Part shown: positions 47,968-59,254 of the stretch, one piece after another | How the letters are laid out: every line of letters begins with the position of its first letter | Position numbering within the stretch: position 1 is the stretch's first letter | NCBI RefSeq assembly: GCF_050624435.1 | Contig: NC_134536.1 | Location: 8,064,758 to 8,128,757 of the forward strand | Direction of reading: 5' to 3' | Length of the DNA stretch: 64,000 nt | Source of the DNA: Tenrec ecaudatus | Lineage: Eukaryota > Chordata > Mammalia > Afrosoricida > Tenrecidae | Translations under genes and position numbers: made by a program | The notes under the pieces: generated by a model | The model's input: the letters and a program-made list of their open reading frames with translations, nothing else | The model's database searches: none | What the model was told of the DNA's origin: nothing

Positions 47968-48015
47968 AAAAAGAATTACAGTCTTAGAAACCCTACGTGG
48001 CAGCTGATTCAAATG
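47968..48015 (+). repeat. AfroSINE 3' scrap
   Basis: GAATTACAGTCTTAGAAACC, CTACGTGGCAGCTGATTCAA. May be the displaced end of the SINE at 46072. Confidence 0.55.
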
Positions 48016-48047
48016 GACTCTCCAGCTTCCCTAAAGATTCACAAAAC

Positions 48048-48240
48048 AACCACGTGCTGTCAAGTCAAGTCTGACTCATAACAACCCTGTAGAACTGCCC
48101 CCTAGAGGGTTTCCAAGGCTGTCCGTCTTTATGGAAGCCAGCAGCCACATCGTCCTCCTGTGGGGCAGCTGGCAGGTTTTCGCCGCTGTCCTGTTAGCAG
48201 GTGAGCACTCAGCCACTTTACCACCTCTGAGTTCCTTTGT
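48048..48240 (-). repeat. AfroSINE, older subfamily
   Basis: GGGTTTCCAAGGCTGTCCGT, CTTTATGGAAGCCAGCAGCC, CCTGTTAGCAGGTGAGCACT in reverse orientation. A short plus-strand SINE scrap follows at 48240-48315. Confidence 0.82.
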
Positions 48241-48689
48241 AAAGATGACAGCCTTGGGAGCCTTACAGAGCAGCCTCTGTCCTATAGTGGCATTGTCCTT
48301 GAAATTGACCTGATAGTTTATGGGTTTAGTTGTAGGACAGGTGTCCCAGGTGTGTACATGGTTAATCCATGTGGCTGCCAACTTTTGGAAGTTCAAGTCT
48401 ACCCAGAGGTGCCTTGAAGAAAGATTTGGTGATATACTTTCCCACAAAATCAGCCACTGAAACCATGATTGTGGGGTGGGAGAGCAAAAGGGAGCCAATA
48501 TCAAGTAGTCCAGGAAGGAAAAATATGTTTGTGTTAACTCCCAATTTCTTGAATTGCTTTGTTTCTTAATATAATTTATTATTGAGGGAGAAACAGTATA
48601 ATAAAGTGCAATAAAAAGAATAGAAAACATGATGGAGCACAATTCTACTCTGACCTGAGTCCGAGGTGATTGGGAAGAACTGGGTTGAG

Positions 48690-48890
48690 CCTGAGCTCTG
48701 GTAGCACTGCAGGCAAGTGTTGGACTGCCAGCCGCAAGATAGCCAGTTGGAAATCACCAGTCACTCTGCAGGGGAAAGATGAGGCTTTCTGCTCTCAGAG
48801 AGACTGACGGTGTCCGAAATCAACAGGGGCAGCTCTCCTCTGTTCTGTAGGGTTTCTATGAGTTGGAATCAGCTCAATAGCAGGGTGAGG
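48690..48890 (+). repeat. AfroSINE
   Basis: TGAGCTCTGGTAGCACTGCA head, GATGAGGCTTTCTGCTCTCA, CGAAATCAACAGGGGCAGCT and ATGAGTTGGAATCAGCTCAA. Confidence 0.88.
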
Positions 48891-49124
48891 TGGAGGCGCT
48901 CATTGTTTGCTTACAAAATAGAGGGGGAAGGACGAATAATAGTGTCACTCTGATGTGTTGTTAGTGGCTGTTGAGGTGCCCAATGCAGGACCCATACATA
49001 ATCCTAATAACATTTTTAAAAAAGTGTTATTGGCATATAATCCACAAATTGTATAATTCAATAGTTTAATCATATTAAGAATTGCAGAATCACTACCACA
49101 ATCAATATTAAAACAATCAATATT

Positions 49125-49408
49125 CAAAAAAGAGGACCTGATGCAAAGGGCTTAAGTGGAGAGCAAATGCTTTGAAAATGATTAGGGCTGGGGCAGGGAA
49201 TGTATGGATGTGCTTTATACAATTGATGTATGTATATGTATGGATGGTGATAAGAGTTGTATGAGTCCCTAATAAAATGTAAAAAAAGAAAAGAGAAAAA
49301 AATGATTAGGGCAAAGACTGTACAGATGTGCTTTATACAATTGATGTATGTATATGTATGAACTGTGATAAGAATTGTATGAGCCCCAATAAATTGTTAA
49401 AAAAAAAA
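49125..49408 (+). mobile_element. Family A retroposon, two tail units
   Basis: AGAGGACCTGATGCAAAGGG start; first tail ends TCCCTAATAAAATG near 49280, second ends CCCCAATAAATTG near 49400 with an A tail. The 5' part is missing. Confidence 0.87.
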
Positions 49409-49409
49409 C

Positions 49410-52160
49410 ACCAAAAAATTTTTTCTTCTTTCTTATACTCCTTGTTCATAGCTCCCCACCCCCACCCCAGCCTCTCCTCTCTGGTTTATGATGTATTCAA
49501 GTTACATCAAACTCTCTCTCTCTGTGTCTCAGTACACTTCATTATTAGTGATATGCACTACATCCAATGTTGCAGTAAGAACACTGAGTTGAGAAGGTGA
49601 TGTCATCCATCAGGAACAGCTCACAGAGCACGAAGAAGAGGAAATGACAGCTCAGTTTGCAGTACATTTTGAAAAGTAAAACACTGAAGAAGAAAGAAAA
49701 AAATGAGAAAGAGGGAAGAAGTTGTCAGCATTTTCTACATTCTTTCTAAAAAAAGGTTTCCATGGCATGAAAACATGACCCTAAATGCTCATTTCTCTGC
49801 TAAAATCAATAGGCAGCTATCAGAAAGGAGTAGGGCATTACTATGAAATGTATTTTTAAAAGAAACGAGCCATGCACATGATTCCCACTAATTTTCTGAC
49901 TAGACACAGTTGTCCCCAGGGAGAATTAAGATGGTCCAGAACTTTCCACAAGAACTGTTTTTATTAAAAACGGATAAGATGCCAATGTTGTCCAACTCGT
50001 TTACATATCCAGAGCTAATTTTTATGGCTTGTGAGGCACCTAATTTTACCACAAAACTGCATTAAAATATGCTGTGAAACAGCTTATACACATGGCTTAT
50101 ATGTCAGAATCAACTTTCAACAGAGTTGTCAGAACAGAACCCTGCCCTGTCCTAAAGCAAGCAAGAAAGAACAGTTATTGAGCACCTGAGTTAAGCCTCA
50201 ACATCTATCTTTAAGCAGCTTCAAGTTACCGTTTCAGATAAGGTTGATGAAAGTTACTTATCTTTACGAGAACTCCAGAAAGTTTGTGGGGAAACTCTTA
50301 TCTTTCAGTGTTAGTTCCCCACACACTTCCTGAAGCTCCCTCATGTTACTGTATCACATAGTGCATATGACTGAGTTAGACTGATGTTATATAAATTTGC
50401 CACTTCTTTCCCATAAACCCGTAGCCCATAATTTCACCTATAACCTGTATTCCTTTGGTTTAACAATCACTTAATAAAATGTTGAGAAGCAAGCCAGAAA
50501 AGGAATAAAAAAAAGGCATTTGGTGTGAGTCAGACCCTAATCATGTGGCACCTGCAAAGTCCAGGGTACTTGACGGTGGCCAGAATTGTTGGCTGAAGAG
50601 CATAGAGGTTCAGTGACATGCTCATGATTCTGATCCTGCACACACCATGCTGGCTCATGGACCAGTACTTGGCTCAGCCCAGTCTTTCTGGCTGGGATGC
50701 TCTCCCACTCGGCCGCGCCAAGTTAACTCCTGCTCATCTCCCGCAGCTAGGTGAAGAGACATTGTTTCCTGTGTTTACTCTCAATCTCCGCTGAAATGTG
50801 TGACCTCACTGACATGGGTGCTAACCAAACTTTCCAGACTAATTTTCTAATGTGATGACTTAATGTGCACCCATTGATGCTCCAGTCCAGTGCTCCATCC
50901 AGGTCTCTCTTTTACTTTCAAATTGTCTTTCGCTAACATTGCAGCCCACTGTGTCCAATCATTCCAATGTAACTAGCATTTAGATTTCTCTAAAACCATA
51001 ATTAGAAGGAATTATGTTTGCTCTTCATTTTCTTTGCAGACTACAGAAGAATTTCAATGGAACCTGTCTTGGTGTACGAAGAAGATCCCAAATCTCAAGT
51101 GTAATTTGAGGAGATCATTTAAGTCTTAAAGGGACCATGACAGATCACACAAAAGGGAAATCATTGGCACAAGGCCATAGGATTCACAGAAAACCAACCC
51201 CTTGAATAAGACATCGGAGTGCAAGGGAAACTGTCCCAACATCATGACTGATGGCAGATCAATGCCTCACAGTTGCAGGTGGGACTACAGAAGTGGGACT
51301 GGGACCATGTATAGGGCACATCCTTTCTGCTAAAAAAAGCTTAAACAAGATTGGTTCATGGTCCTCTTGACAAGGCAGTCAGGGTATGACTCATGGACTC
51401 GGTGACCCTAATAGCCCAATTTCCTTCCAGAACAGACCTAGGCAAGCCCTTGAGGGGGCACTTCCCTGCCTGTGCTGGCTAGGGGAATGGTAGTAATTCA
51501 CTTTCAAACACCTAGCCTCTGCTGGATGGTAATGCTTTTCACATTGCTGGTCAACGATCCAAAAGAATTCCATGGAAGTTGAAACCATGTGGAGACACAA
51601 AATGGATTTAGGACTTCCCTGTAAACAGTAGCCTTCTACAAACCTAGTGCTCAGGATTTAAACTCTGACACAGCTGTTACCAGTCATAAGGGATTATGCC
51701 ACATATTAATAATTTCAAAGAGTACCAGACTACTCCTAAGAGGTTGGAGATTAAAGATGTCCCAAATGTTCAGGATGTTATTCTCCCATTTCCTCCCAAC
51801 TTCTCCTTTGAGTATATTTCTCCATGTCCTTGGGTTCTCTGATTCGCTGCAATGTCCCACAGAAGCCCCTGAAACTTTAAAGAAGTGTCTCACATGGTTG
51901 TTGGTGCTCTGCTTATCCCCAGACATGAAGGTCAGGCAGAGGTGAACCAAATGCAGGGTCCAGAGCCTGAAGCTAAAAGTGCCCCGAAGTCACAGCAAAT
52001 CTACCACAGCTCAGTCAGAAAGCAGAAGTACAGCTTTTCAAGTGATGTGGAACAGAACTGGATCCCCCAGCATTTATACTCCATCCAAGGAATACAAAGG
52101 TTGGTGTCTTGAGCCCACCCAAAGAAACAAAGGGAGAGACTTGAGTGGAGAAGAGGAGCT
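49410..52160. other. Intergenic DNA, no gene recognised
   Basis: Apart from one MITE (50267-50344), no known repeat or domain was recognised. A splice-acceptor-like TTTTCTTTGCAG at about 51032-51043 and a TATA-like GTATAAATGC on the minus strand near 52074-52083 are isolated signals. Confidence 0.4.
50267..50344. mobile_element. Short palindromic MITE (mariner-like)
   Basis: CGAGAACTCCAGAAAGTTTG at the left mirrors CCACACACTTCCTGAAGCTC plus CCTC at the right. Confidence 0.65.
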
Positions 52161-52164
52161 ACAG

Positions 52165-52394
52165 TTAGTGGGGAGGAGGGGCCTGGGCCGGGGGAAGGGG
52201 TGCCGAAGTTGGAAGGTTAGGGATGATGGAATTGGTCACTAGGTCTTTTATAGCAGCAGGGCCGGGCGATATGCTGGAGTTGAGGGCGGGGACCCTGGTG
52301 GGCTTGACTTGGGCCAGCTTCAGGAACTCTTGCAGTGCGTTCTGCTCTACAGCCTCCATGATGCGTTTCAGTGATGGTGCTGGGGAAAAACATT
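52165..52394 (-). other. Unidentified open frame behind a splice-acceptor-like site
   Basis: On the minus strand, TTTTTCCCCAG is followed by an open frame of about 70 codons ending at 52165. It contains the helical stretch SLKRIMEAVEQNALQEFLKL and then a Pro/Ala-rich tail (PTSAPLPPAQAPPPH). The composition looks more protein-like than nearby shadow frames, and codon third positions are C/G-rich. I do not recognise the family. It could be the last exon of an unknown gene, a decayed exon or chance. Confidence 0.3.
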
Positions 52395-52491
52395 GAATGT
52401 ACCATGAACTACCAGAAGAATGAACAAATCTGTTGTGGTAGTTACATAATCTGTTGTCAATTTGAGACTTAGAGTGAAGGGGAAGGGTCCC

Positions 52492-52723
52492 CAGGGGTTC
52501 TCAAACTACGGCCTGCAGGCCACATGCGGCCTGCCAAGGACATTTATCTGGCCCATTGGGTGTTTTTGCCCCATTTGTTTTTTTACTTCAAAAATAAGAT
52601 ATGTGCAGTGTGCATAGGAATTTGTTCAGAGTTGGGTTTTTTTTTTTAAACTATAGTCCGGCCCTCCAACGCGTCTGAGAGACAGTGAACTGGCCCCCTG
52701 TTTAAAAAGTTTGAGGGCCCCTG
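52492..52723. mobile_element. hAT non-autonomous element, non-SPIN
   Basis: Ends form an inverted repeat: CAGGGGTTCTCAAACT at the left and AGTTTGAGGGCCCCTG at the right. Inner blocks GGCCACATGCGGCCTGCC, ATCTGGCCCATTGGGTG and CCGGCCCTCCAACGCGTCTG match a hAT MITE family that I recall from several mammals; I cannot name it with certainty. A clean 8-base duplication was not found. Confidence 0.8.
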
Positions 52724-53111
52724 GATCAGGTCGCATCTTGATGATCTCATTTGGAGGTGCCACAGAGATAGCTTGCTGGAGGTGGGACACAGGCACACTC
52801 CCTGGGAGACATTCCAGCTGACAAGACACATGGAGCTATGCTAGTACCCTGGCCGGAGGAGTGGTTGCAACAACAGGCTCAATGTCGAGACCCCTGCCAG
52901 TGCTGAGATGCTTCCACCGCCACTGGATCCACAAGACTTTCCACCAATGGCCTGTGATCTTCCTGCATTCGGTGTCACTGCATGTGTTTCGTGAGTCTGA
53001 AGAGGACTTTATAGATTGCTATCGGACATATGGGCTAATATCAGACTTATGGACTTGATCTGTACTGGGCTTGGATGTTTTCTCAATATACAATTGCTCT
53101 TTTATATATAA

Positions 53112-53161
53112 CACTTTTTTTAACATTTTATTAGGGGTTCATACAACTCTTATCACAAGCC

Positions 53162-53240
<79 letters not shown>

Positions 53241-53648
53241 CATCACTTGTATAAAGCACATCTGTACATTCTTTGCCCTAATCATTTTCAAAGCATTTGT
53301 TCTCTACTTAAGCCCTTTGCATCAGGTCCTTTTTTTTTTTAACCTCCCTCCCCGCTCCCCCCTCCCTCATGAGCCCTTGATAATTTATAGATTGTTGTTT
53401 TGTCATATCTTGCCCCATCCGGAGTCTCCCTTCCCCCCCTTCTCTGCTGTCCGTCTCCCAGGGAGGAGGTCACATGTGGATCCTTGTAATCGGTTCCCCC
53501 TTTCCAACCCACTCACCCTCTACTCTCACAGTATCGCCACTCACACCCCTGGTTCTGAAGGTATCATCCACCCTGGATTCCCTGTGCCTCCAGCTCCCAT
53601 ATGCACCAGTGTACAACCTCTGCTCTATCCAGACTTGCAAGGTAGAAA
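53112..53648 (-). mobile_element. Family A retroposon with expanded (TATACA)n
   Basis: TTTAACATTTTATTAGGGGT start, body to CCAGACTTGCAAGGTAGAA. The CATACATATACATA segment of the tail has grown into an 80-base hexamer array at 53162-53242. Confidence 0.88.
53162..53242. repeat. (TATACA)n microsatellite
   Basis: About thirteen near-perfect hexamer units within the family A copy. Confidence 0.95.
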
Positions 53649-53689
53649 TTTCTTATATACAATATGAGTGTCTATGAATTTCAGTTCTC

Positions 53690-54020
53690 TAGTCAACCCT
53701 AACTAATACATCTGTGTTGGAAGAAATGCAGCCAGAATGCTCCTGAGAAGGGAGGAAGGCTAGACTTTGCCTTAGGTACTTTAGACATATTCTTAGAAGG
53801 GACCAATTCCCTGAGAAAGACATCATGCCTGGTAAAGTGAAAAGGAGGAAGACCCTCAATGACTTGAAATGACACTGTGGTTGCAACAGGCTCAACATAA
53901 CAATTGCACAATGGTGAGGGTGGGCAGAGGAAGGACATGGGCAGTGCTTTGTTTGGTTACACACAGGCTCGCTATGAGTTGGCACTGAGTTCACAGCCCA
54001 TGACGACTGAAAGTGCCTGT
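53690..54020 (+). mobile_element. RTE-type LINE 3' end
   Basis: AGAATGCTCCTGAGAAGGGA, ATTCTTAGAAGGGACCAATT, GACATCATGCCTGGTAAAGT, AGGAGGAAGACCCTCAATGA and GGCTCGCTATGAGTTGGCAC follow the order of the BovB/RTE reverse transcriptase C-terminus and 3' UTR. Its end shares the TCGCTATGAGTTGG block with AfroSINE copies. Confidence 0.8.
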
Positions 54021-54319
54021 ATTGATTTGTTTTCAGAAGCTGTTCTAGCAGAGTACATCAAGCCCTTTCTCACTACACACCTGGGAGACTTTCTCTTCTA
54101 GGAAAAGAAGAGTTCACATACTTTTCTAGTCTTCTCACAGAAACAACCACAACCGCAGGACAGTACCCACATGTGTAGAACAAGTATGAGAAGGCTGAGA
54201 GAAGAGCCCCAAAGGGGGACTTTCCACCGGCGATCCAACATGACGGGGCTGCAGCATTGAGAGCTTCTAGCAAGGTGGTGGGTTCTCTGGCTTTGCTTTG
54301 GCCTCAACAATCTTAGAAA

Positions 54320-54985
54320 CCTCAAGGAGTCAACTAAGTCCACATGGAAGAAGCACACCAGGTTGTGTGATCCAAAGACGACAATAACAAAATTCAAATA
54401 AGACAATGGGGAAAGTATCAGGGTCAAAATCGGGAACACCCAATTTGCAGAAGGCGTTGAAGGACAGCGGGAGCTCGAAACCCATCTGCAGAGTATCTAG
54501 CCTGATGAATCGCTGGCAGATCCCCACAAGATTTTTCTAGGTGCGAGTATTTCTTGTTTGTTCCATGACAAAAGTTTCTTTCCTGGCCTTCTAAATATTC
54601 ACAGTGGTCTTTTCTTTCTTATCCGCTCTTTGTATTTTTACCTCTCTATTATTATTCTTATTTATTTGTTTAACCTGTTTCTGTTGGGTTTTCCAAGCAC
54701 AGGAGTAAAGGTTTGTAGGGGAGATAGGGTGAGGAGGGGGAGGGGGAGGGGGAGGGGCTGAGGGAGTCAACAGCGTGTGTGGGAGAGGGGAAGGAGCACT
54801 CTCTAGAACTGTGGTGATCGCACAACTCATTTAAATAGCGATAGAACCATGATGCAGGGCAAGTAGAGGGGCAGGGGGTGAGAAAAGGTCCTTAAATTGA
54901 TTGTGGTAGTGATTGTACATGGTAAAACAACTGAATCGTGTGATATGTAGATTACATGCTAATGAAACCGATGAAAGAAATCCCA
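54320..54985 (+). mobile_element. Family B retroposon
   Basis: AGTCAACTAAGTCCACATGG, AAGAAGCACACCAGGTTGTG module, then TTGTTTGTTCCATGACAAAA, TCTGTTGGGTTTTCCAAGCA and GATTGTGGTAGTGATTGTAC, ending AGATTACATGCTAATGAAAC. The usual CCAATAAA has decayed to CTAATGAAA. Confidence 0.8.
54721..54762. repeat. (GGGGGA)n G-rich array
   Basis: Repeated GGGGGA units on the plus strand, able in principle to form a G-quadruplex, inside family B. Confidence 0.9.
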
Positions 54986-54989
54986 GAAA

Positions 54990-55950
54990 CCACCACAGCA
55001 GGAGCAGACCAAAGGACAAAACAAAACCCAAACCACCAACTCCCACCATGGCCTGCGCCTTTTAGTCAAAGCTTCCAGAAAGAACAGCCTAGCCTGGCTG
55101 AAACCTTGCTCACACTATATGCCTGCCAAACACCCCAGAAACCTCGGAGGCCTTCCCCTTGCGTGTGAGCAAAGTCTTCTGAGGAAAGTACCAGTTCGCC
55201 GGTGGTGCTGCTCAAGGGGGTCACCAGGGCGAGGTTACTTCACCACCACCACCACCCGTGCCTGAGTCATTTGGCCCACATTTTCAACAAACCACAAACA
55301 GGAAGTGCCCTGTAGGACCCAGGGAACGAGCACCCCCTGGTGATAAAACAGAAGCAAAAGACCAAAGTGCGCCCTTCTGGGCCCTCAGAAGCCAAGCATG
55401 CTCGAACACTGCCTCCCACTCCTGGTCTGCTGAGAGACATCCCGGCAGGGAGGGGACCATCAGCAGAAGGGATTGGTGAGGCTCAAGTGGAATATGCTGT
55501 CTGTTCTTCATGAAAGAAAAGGGGGCAATCACGTGACATGCACTGCCTAGAAATTCATGTATTTTCTCTCCTTTACTGGTGTTGACAGGCTCCTGTGCTC
55601 CCCAAGGCTGGAGGGAAGCCCCTTTCTGGTGTCTTCTAGGTCCTGGTAACTCAGGTGCTCCTTGGCTGGCAGCTGCAACTTCGCGCAGTTTTCTTCTTTG
55701 TGCCTGTGAATCCTGTGGTCCCTCTCTGTCACAGGACCCCAGTCAGGTTGGATCAGGACCCACCCTACTCTGGATGATCCCATGTTAAACTCATGGATAA
55801 CATCTTCAAAGACCCTGTTTCCAGACTGAATCATATTTACATGGCCATTTGGCTTGAGTTAGGACTTTAACGCATTCATCTGGGGAGGGGGAAATACTCT
55901 TATCTTTCTAATAGTCCTTGGGGTAGGACTTGGGCACAGCTGAGAACTCC
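54990..55950. other. Intergenic DNA, nothing recognised
   Basis: About 1 kb with several overlapping small open frames on both strands and no recognisable domain or repeat. Confidence 0.4.
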
Positions 55951-55954
55951 TCAC

Positions 55955-56065
55955 TAAGGTTGTCATCATTGATAAATGCCTTCCAGTCAGTTTCCACTCA
56001 CAGCGACCCTGTGCACAACAAAACAAATACTGCCAGTCCTGCGCCATCCTCAAAACTGCTTGAAC
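55955..56065 (-). mobile_element. RTE-type LINE fragment
   Basis: CCAGTCAGTTTCCACTCACA, GCGACCCTGTGCACAACAAA and CAGTCCTGCGCCATCCTCAA match the segment shared by RTE and the SINE end. Confidence 0.7.
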
Positions 56066-56069
56066 CCAT

Positions 56070-56815
56070 CGTCCTATGTCGCCTCTCACACACTTTTTCG
56101 TTATTCGTCCCCCTGGGAGGGGGTTATATGTTGATCCTTGGGATTGGTTTCCCTTTCTCCCCTTCCCCTCCCCTAATACTCCTGGTATCTCTATTCTGCT
56201 GTTGGCCCTGAGGGTTGATCTATCCTGGATTCCCTGTCTTATGGGCTCTTATCTGTAGCAGTGTGCATGCTCTGGTCTAATCTGATATGTAAGGTAGAAT
56301 TGAGGTCATGATAGTGGGGGGAAGGAAGCACCAAAGAACTAGAGGAAAGTTGTGTGTTTCATTGGTGCTATAGTGCACCCTGACTGGCTCATTTCTTCCC
56401 TGTGACCCCTCTGTGAGGGGATATCCACTTGTCTACAGATGGGCTTTGGGTCTCCACTTCATGTCCTCCCTCATTCACATTGATTATGGTTTTATTCTGG
56501 GTCTTAGATGCCTAATACCTGATACCATTGACACCTCATGGTCACACAGGCTAGTGTGCTTCTTCCATGTGAGTTTTGTTGCTTCTAAGCTAGATGGCCG
56601 CTTGTTTATCTTCAAGCCTTTAATACCCCAGACACTATATCTTTTAATAGGTGGGCACCATCAGCTTTCTTCCCCACATTTGCTTATGTACCCATTTTGT
56701 CTTCAGCAATTGTGTTGGGAAGATGAGCAGTACAGAATGCCGGATTGTTAGAACAAAGTGTTCTTGTGTTGAGGGAGTACTTGAGTTGATGCCCAATGTC
56801 CATCAGCAACCTTAA
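56070..56815 (-). mobile_element. Family A retroposon body, older copy
   Basis: GGATTCCCTGTCTTATGGGC, GGTAGAATTGAGGTCATGAT, GATGGGCTTTGGGTCTCCAC, AGCTAGATGGCCGCTTGTTT and GAGGGAGTACTTGAGTTGAT in reverse orientation. The 3' end is missing, and the copy stops where a younger family A copy begins. Confidence 0.85.
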
Positions 56816-56817
56816 TT

Positions 56818-58400
56818 CTTTTTTTTTTTAAAAACAATTTATTAGGGGCTCATACAACTCTTATTACAGTCCATACATATACATACTTCAATTGTATAAA
56901 GCACATCTGAACATTCTTTGCCCTAATCATTGTTTTCTCTCCTCTTTTCTTTTTTTACATTTTATTAGGGACTCATACAACTCTTATCACAATCGATACA
57001 TATACATACATCAATTGTATAAAGCACATTCGCACATTCCCTGCCCCAATCATTCTCAAAGCATTTGCTCTCCACTTAAGTCCTTTGCATCAGGTCCTCT
57101 TTTTTTTCCCCCTCCCTCCCCGCTCCCCCCTCCCTCATGTGCCCTTGGTAATTTATACCTCGTTATTTTGTCATATCTTGCCCTATCCGGAGTCTCCCTT
57201 CCCCTCCTTCTCTGCTGTCCCTCTCCCAGGGAGGAGGTCACATGTGGATCCTTCTAATCAGTTCCCCCTTTCCAACGCACTCACCCTCCACTCTCCCAGC
57301 ATCGCCCCTCACACCCTTGGTCCTGAAGGTATCATCCACCCTGGATTCCCTGTGCCTCCAGCCCTCATATGTACCAGTGTACAACCTCTGCCCTATCCAG
57401 CCCTGCAAGGTAGAATTCGGATCATGGTAGTTGGGGTGAGGAAGCATCCAGGATCTGGGGGAAAGCTGTGTTCTTCATCGGTACTACCTCGCACCCTAAT
57501 TAACCCATCTCCTCTCCTAAACCCCTCTATAAGGGGATCTCCATTGGCCAACACTTGGGCCTTGGGTCTCCACTCTGCACTTCCCCCTTCATTCAATATG
57601 GTATATATATATATATATACACACACACATATATATGCACACATACATATATATACACATACACATACATATATTTTTTGCATGATGCCTTATACCTGGT
57701 CCCTTTGGCACCTCGTGATCGTACTGGCCAGTGTGCTTCTTCCATGTGGGCTTTTGTGCTTCTGAGCTAGATGGCCGCTTGTTCACCTTCAAGCCTTTAA
57801 GACCCCAGACACTATCTCTTTTGATAGCCGGGCACCATCAGCTTTCTTCACCACATTTGCTTATGTACCCATTTTTCTTCAGCGATCCTATCATCGAGGT
57901 GTGCAGTCAATGATATGATTTTTTGTTCTTTGATGCCTGATAACTGATCCCTTCGGGACCACTCAATCACACAGGCTGGTGTGTTCTTCCATGTGGACTT
58001 TGTTGCTTCTGAGCTAGATGGCCGCTTGTTTATCTTCAAGCCTTTAAGACCCCAGTCACTATCTCTTTTGATAGCCGGGCACCATCAGTTTTCTTCACCA
58101 CATTTACTTGTTCATCCACTTTGGCTCCAGCAGTTGTGTCGGGAGAGTGAGCATCATAGAGTTACAATTTAATAAAAGAAAGTATTCATGCATTGAGGGA
58201 GTGTTTGAGTAGAGGCCCAAGGTCCTTCCGCCACCTTAATACTTAACCTATTCTTAACATATAGATATTAGTACATAGTTCTGTTCCCCTCTCATTATCT
58301 ATATGTTTACATATGTACATATCTATATTTAGGCCTCAATAAATGTCCTTTGCCTCCTGGTTCTTTCCTCTATTTCCTTTTTACTTCCCTCTTGTCCCAC
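56818..58400 (-). mobile_element. Family A retroposon, longest copy, doubled tail and inner duplication
   Basis: Two tail units (56828 and 56950), the common body, then two consecutive copies of a roughly 240-base module (57685-57925 and 57928-58165), each with CTAGATGGCCGCTTGTT, AAGCCTTTAAGACCCCAG and GATAGCCGGGCACCATCAG. Similar LINE-like sequence continues to the right, perhaps to 59250, without clear edges. Confidence 0.85.
57601..57678. repeat. (TA)n/(CA)n microsatellite
   Basis: Alternating TATATA, CACACA and ACATA units inside the family A copy. Confidence 0.93.
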
Positions 58401-58767
58401 CATCATGTTCAGCCTTCATTCAGGTTTAGTAATTCCTCACTGCTACATTACTCTCCCTGCTGTTCTGCTGCATGCCCTCAGTGCCTCAGCCCAGCGTGAT
58501 GGGGTCAGACCATGCACTATTCCTGCACTGTGTCTCCAGTGCTGTTCCACACAGTGCTATGGTTCAGTGAGGGATGCTGTGTCCCATGGTGGGGCCAGCC
58601 CTACAGCCCTCCCAGTGCATTGTCATTGTCTAGGGGCTTGGTGGGCCAGGAGGCCAGATGTCCTATCTTCCCTCTCCATCCCTTTGTGTTTCTCCCATGT
58701 GCTCTAATCCAACATGCCCCTCTCCCCAAGCTATAGCCCCAGTGCTGTCCTCTGAAGTGCATTCTTC

Positions 58768-58832
58768 TGATGGGGGTGGTGGTGGTGTGGTGGTGGTGTG
58801 GTGTTGGTGTGTGTGTATGTGTGTGTTCACAT
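58768..58832. repeat. (GGT)n/(GT)n repeat
   Basis: GGGGGTGGTGGTGGTGTGG and further GGT units passing into GTGTGTGTATGTGTGTG. Confidence 0.93.
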
Positions 58833-59254
58833 AATTGGGATTGGGGCCGGCCCCATAAACCTCTCTATTGGTTCCCTGGTACATGCCAGTATGTTGTATT
58901 CATGTCTTGGTGCATCGGGTTGAAGCCTGGTCTCTCTCTCCTCCTGTGGAGATATAAACAATACCCTACTCTTGGGTGGATTAGTGCCCTGCTCTCCCCC
59001 TTACCCATGTCTTTTCCTCTTTGTTTTCTCCTTCTTTCCCCCTTTGATTTAGTTGGCTGCCATATATATCCCTGGATTGGATTTGGTCCCTGCCATAGTT
59101 GCTGGACCTCACCCCAGGGATGTATGTATAAAGTATAGTAGCTTTTCCCCTATGCCCTGTTGTTTTTTTTAAGCTTACCTCAGTGGACTCATGTTGTACT
59201 TGTTCTAAGGATGTCATTCTTTATTTTATTAGTTACATATTTCCTTTTCTCACA

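Larger units (their letters stand above)
52830..53690 (+). mobile_element. Unnamed interspersed repeat, interrupted by family A
   Basis: CTGCATGTGTTTCGTGAGTC, GAAGAGGACTTTATAGATTG, GGACTTGATCTGTACTGGGC and TTTTCTCAATATACAATTGC are blocks I recall as repeated in afrotherian DNA. The sequence continues after the family A insertion with TTCTTATATACAATATGAGT and GTTCTCTAGTCAACCCTAAC. Confidence 0.5.

Noticed and set aside
51684-51950. 88-codon minus-strand frame near the unidentified frame at 52165
   Set aside because: No splice signals link it, no family recognised and codon use is not distinctive.
54721-54762. G-rich array as a regulatory G-quadruplex
   Set aside because: It is a simple-repeat expansion inside a family B retroposon far from any promoter; kept only as a repeat.
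57085-57765. 226-codon frame as an independent gene
   Set aside because: It is antisense to a family A retroposon and recurs in other copies; reported as a repeat observation and not as a gene.
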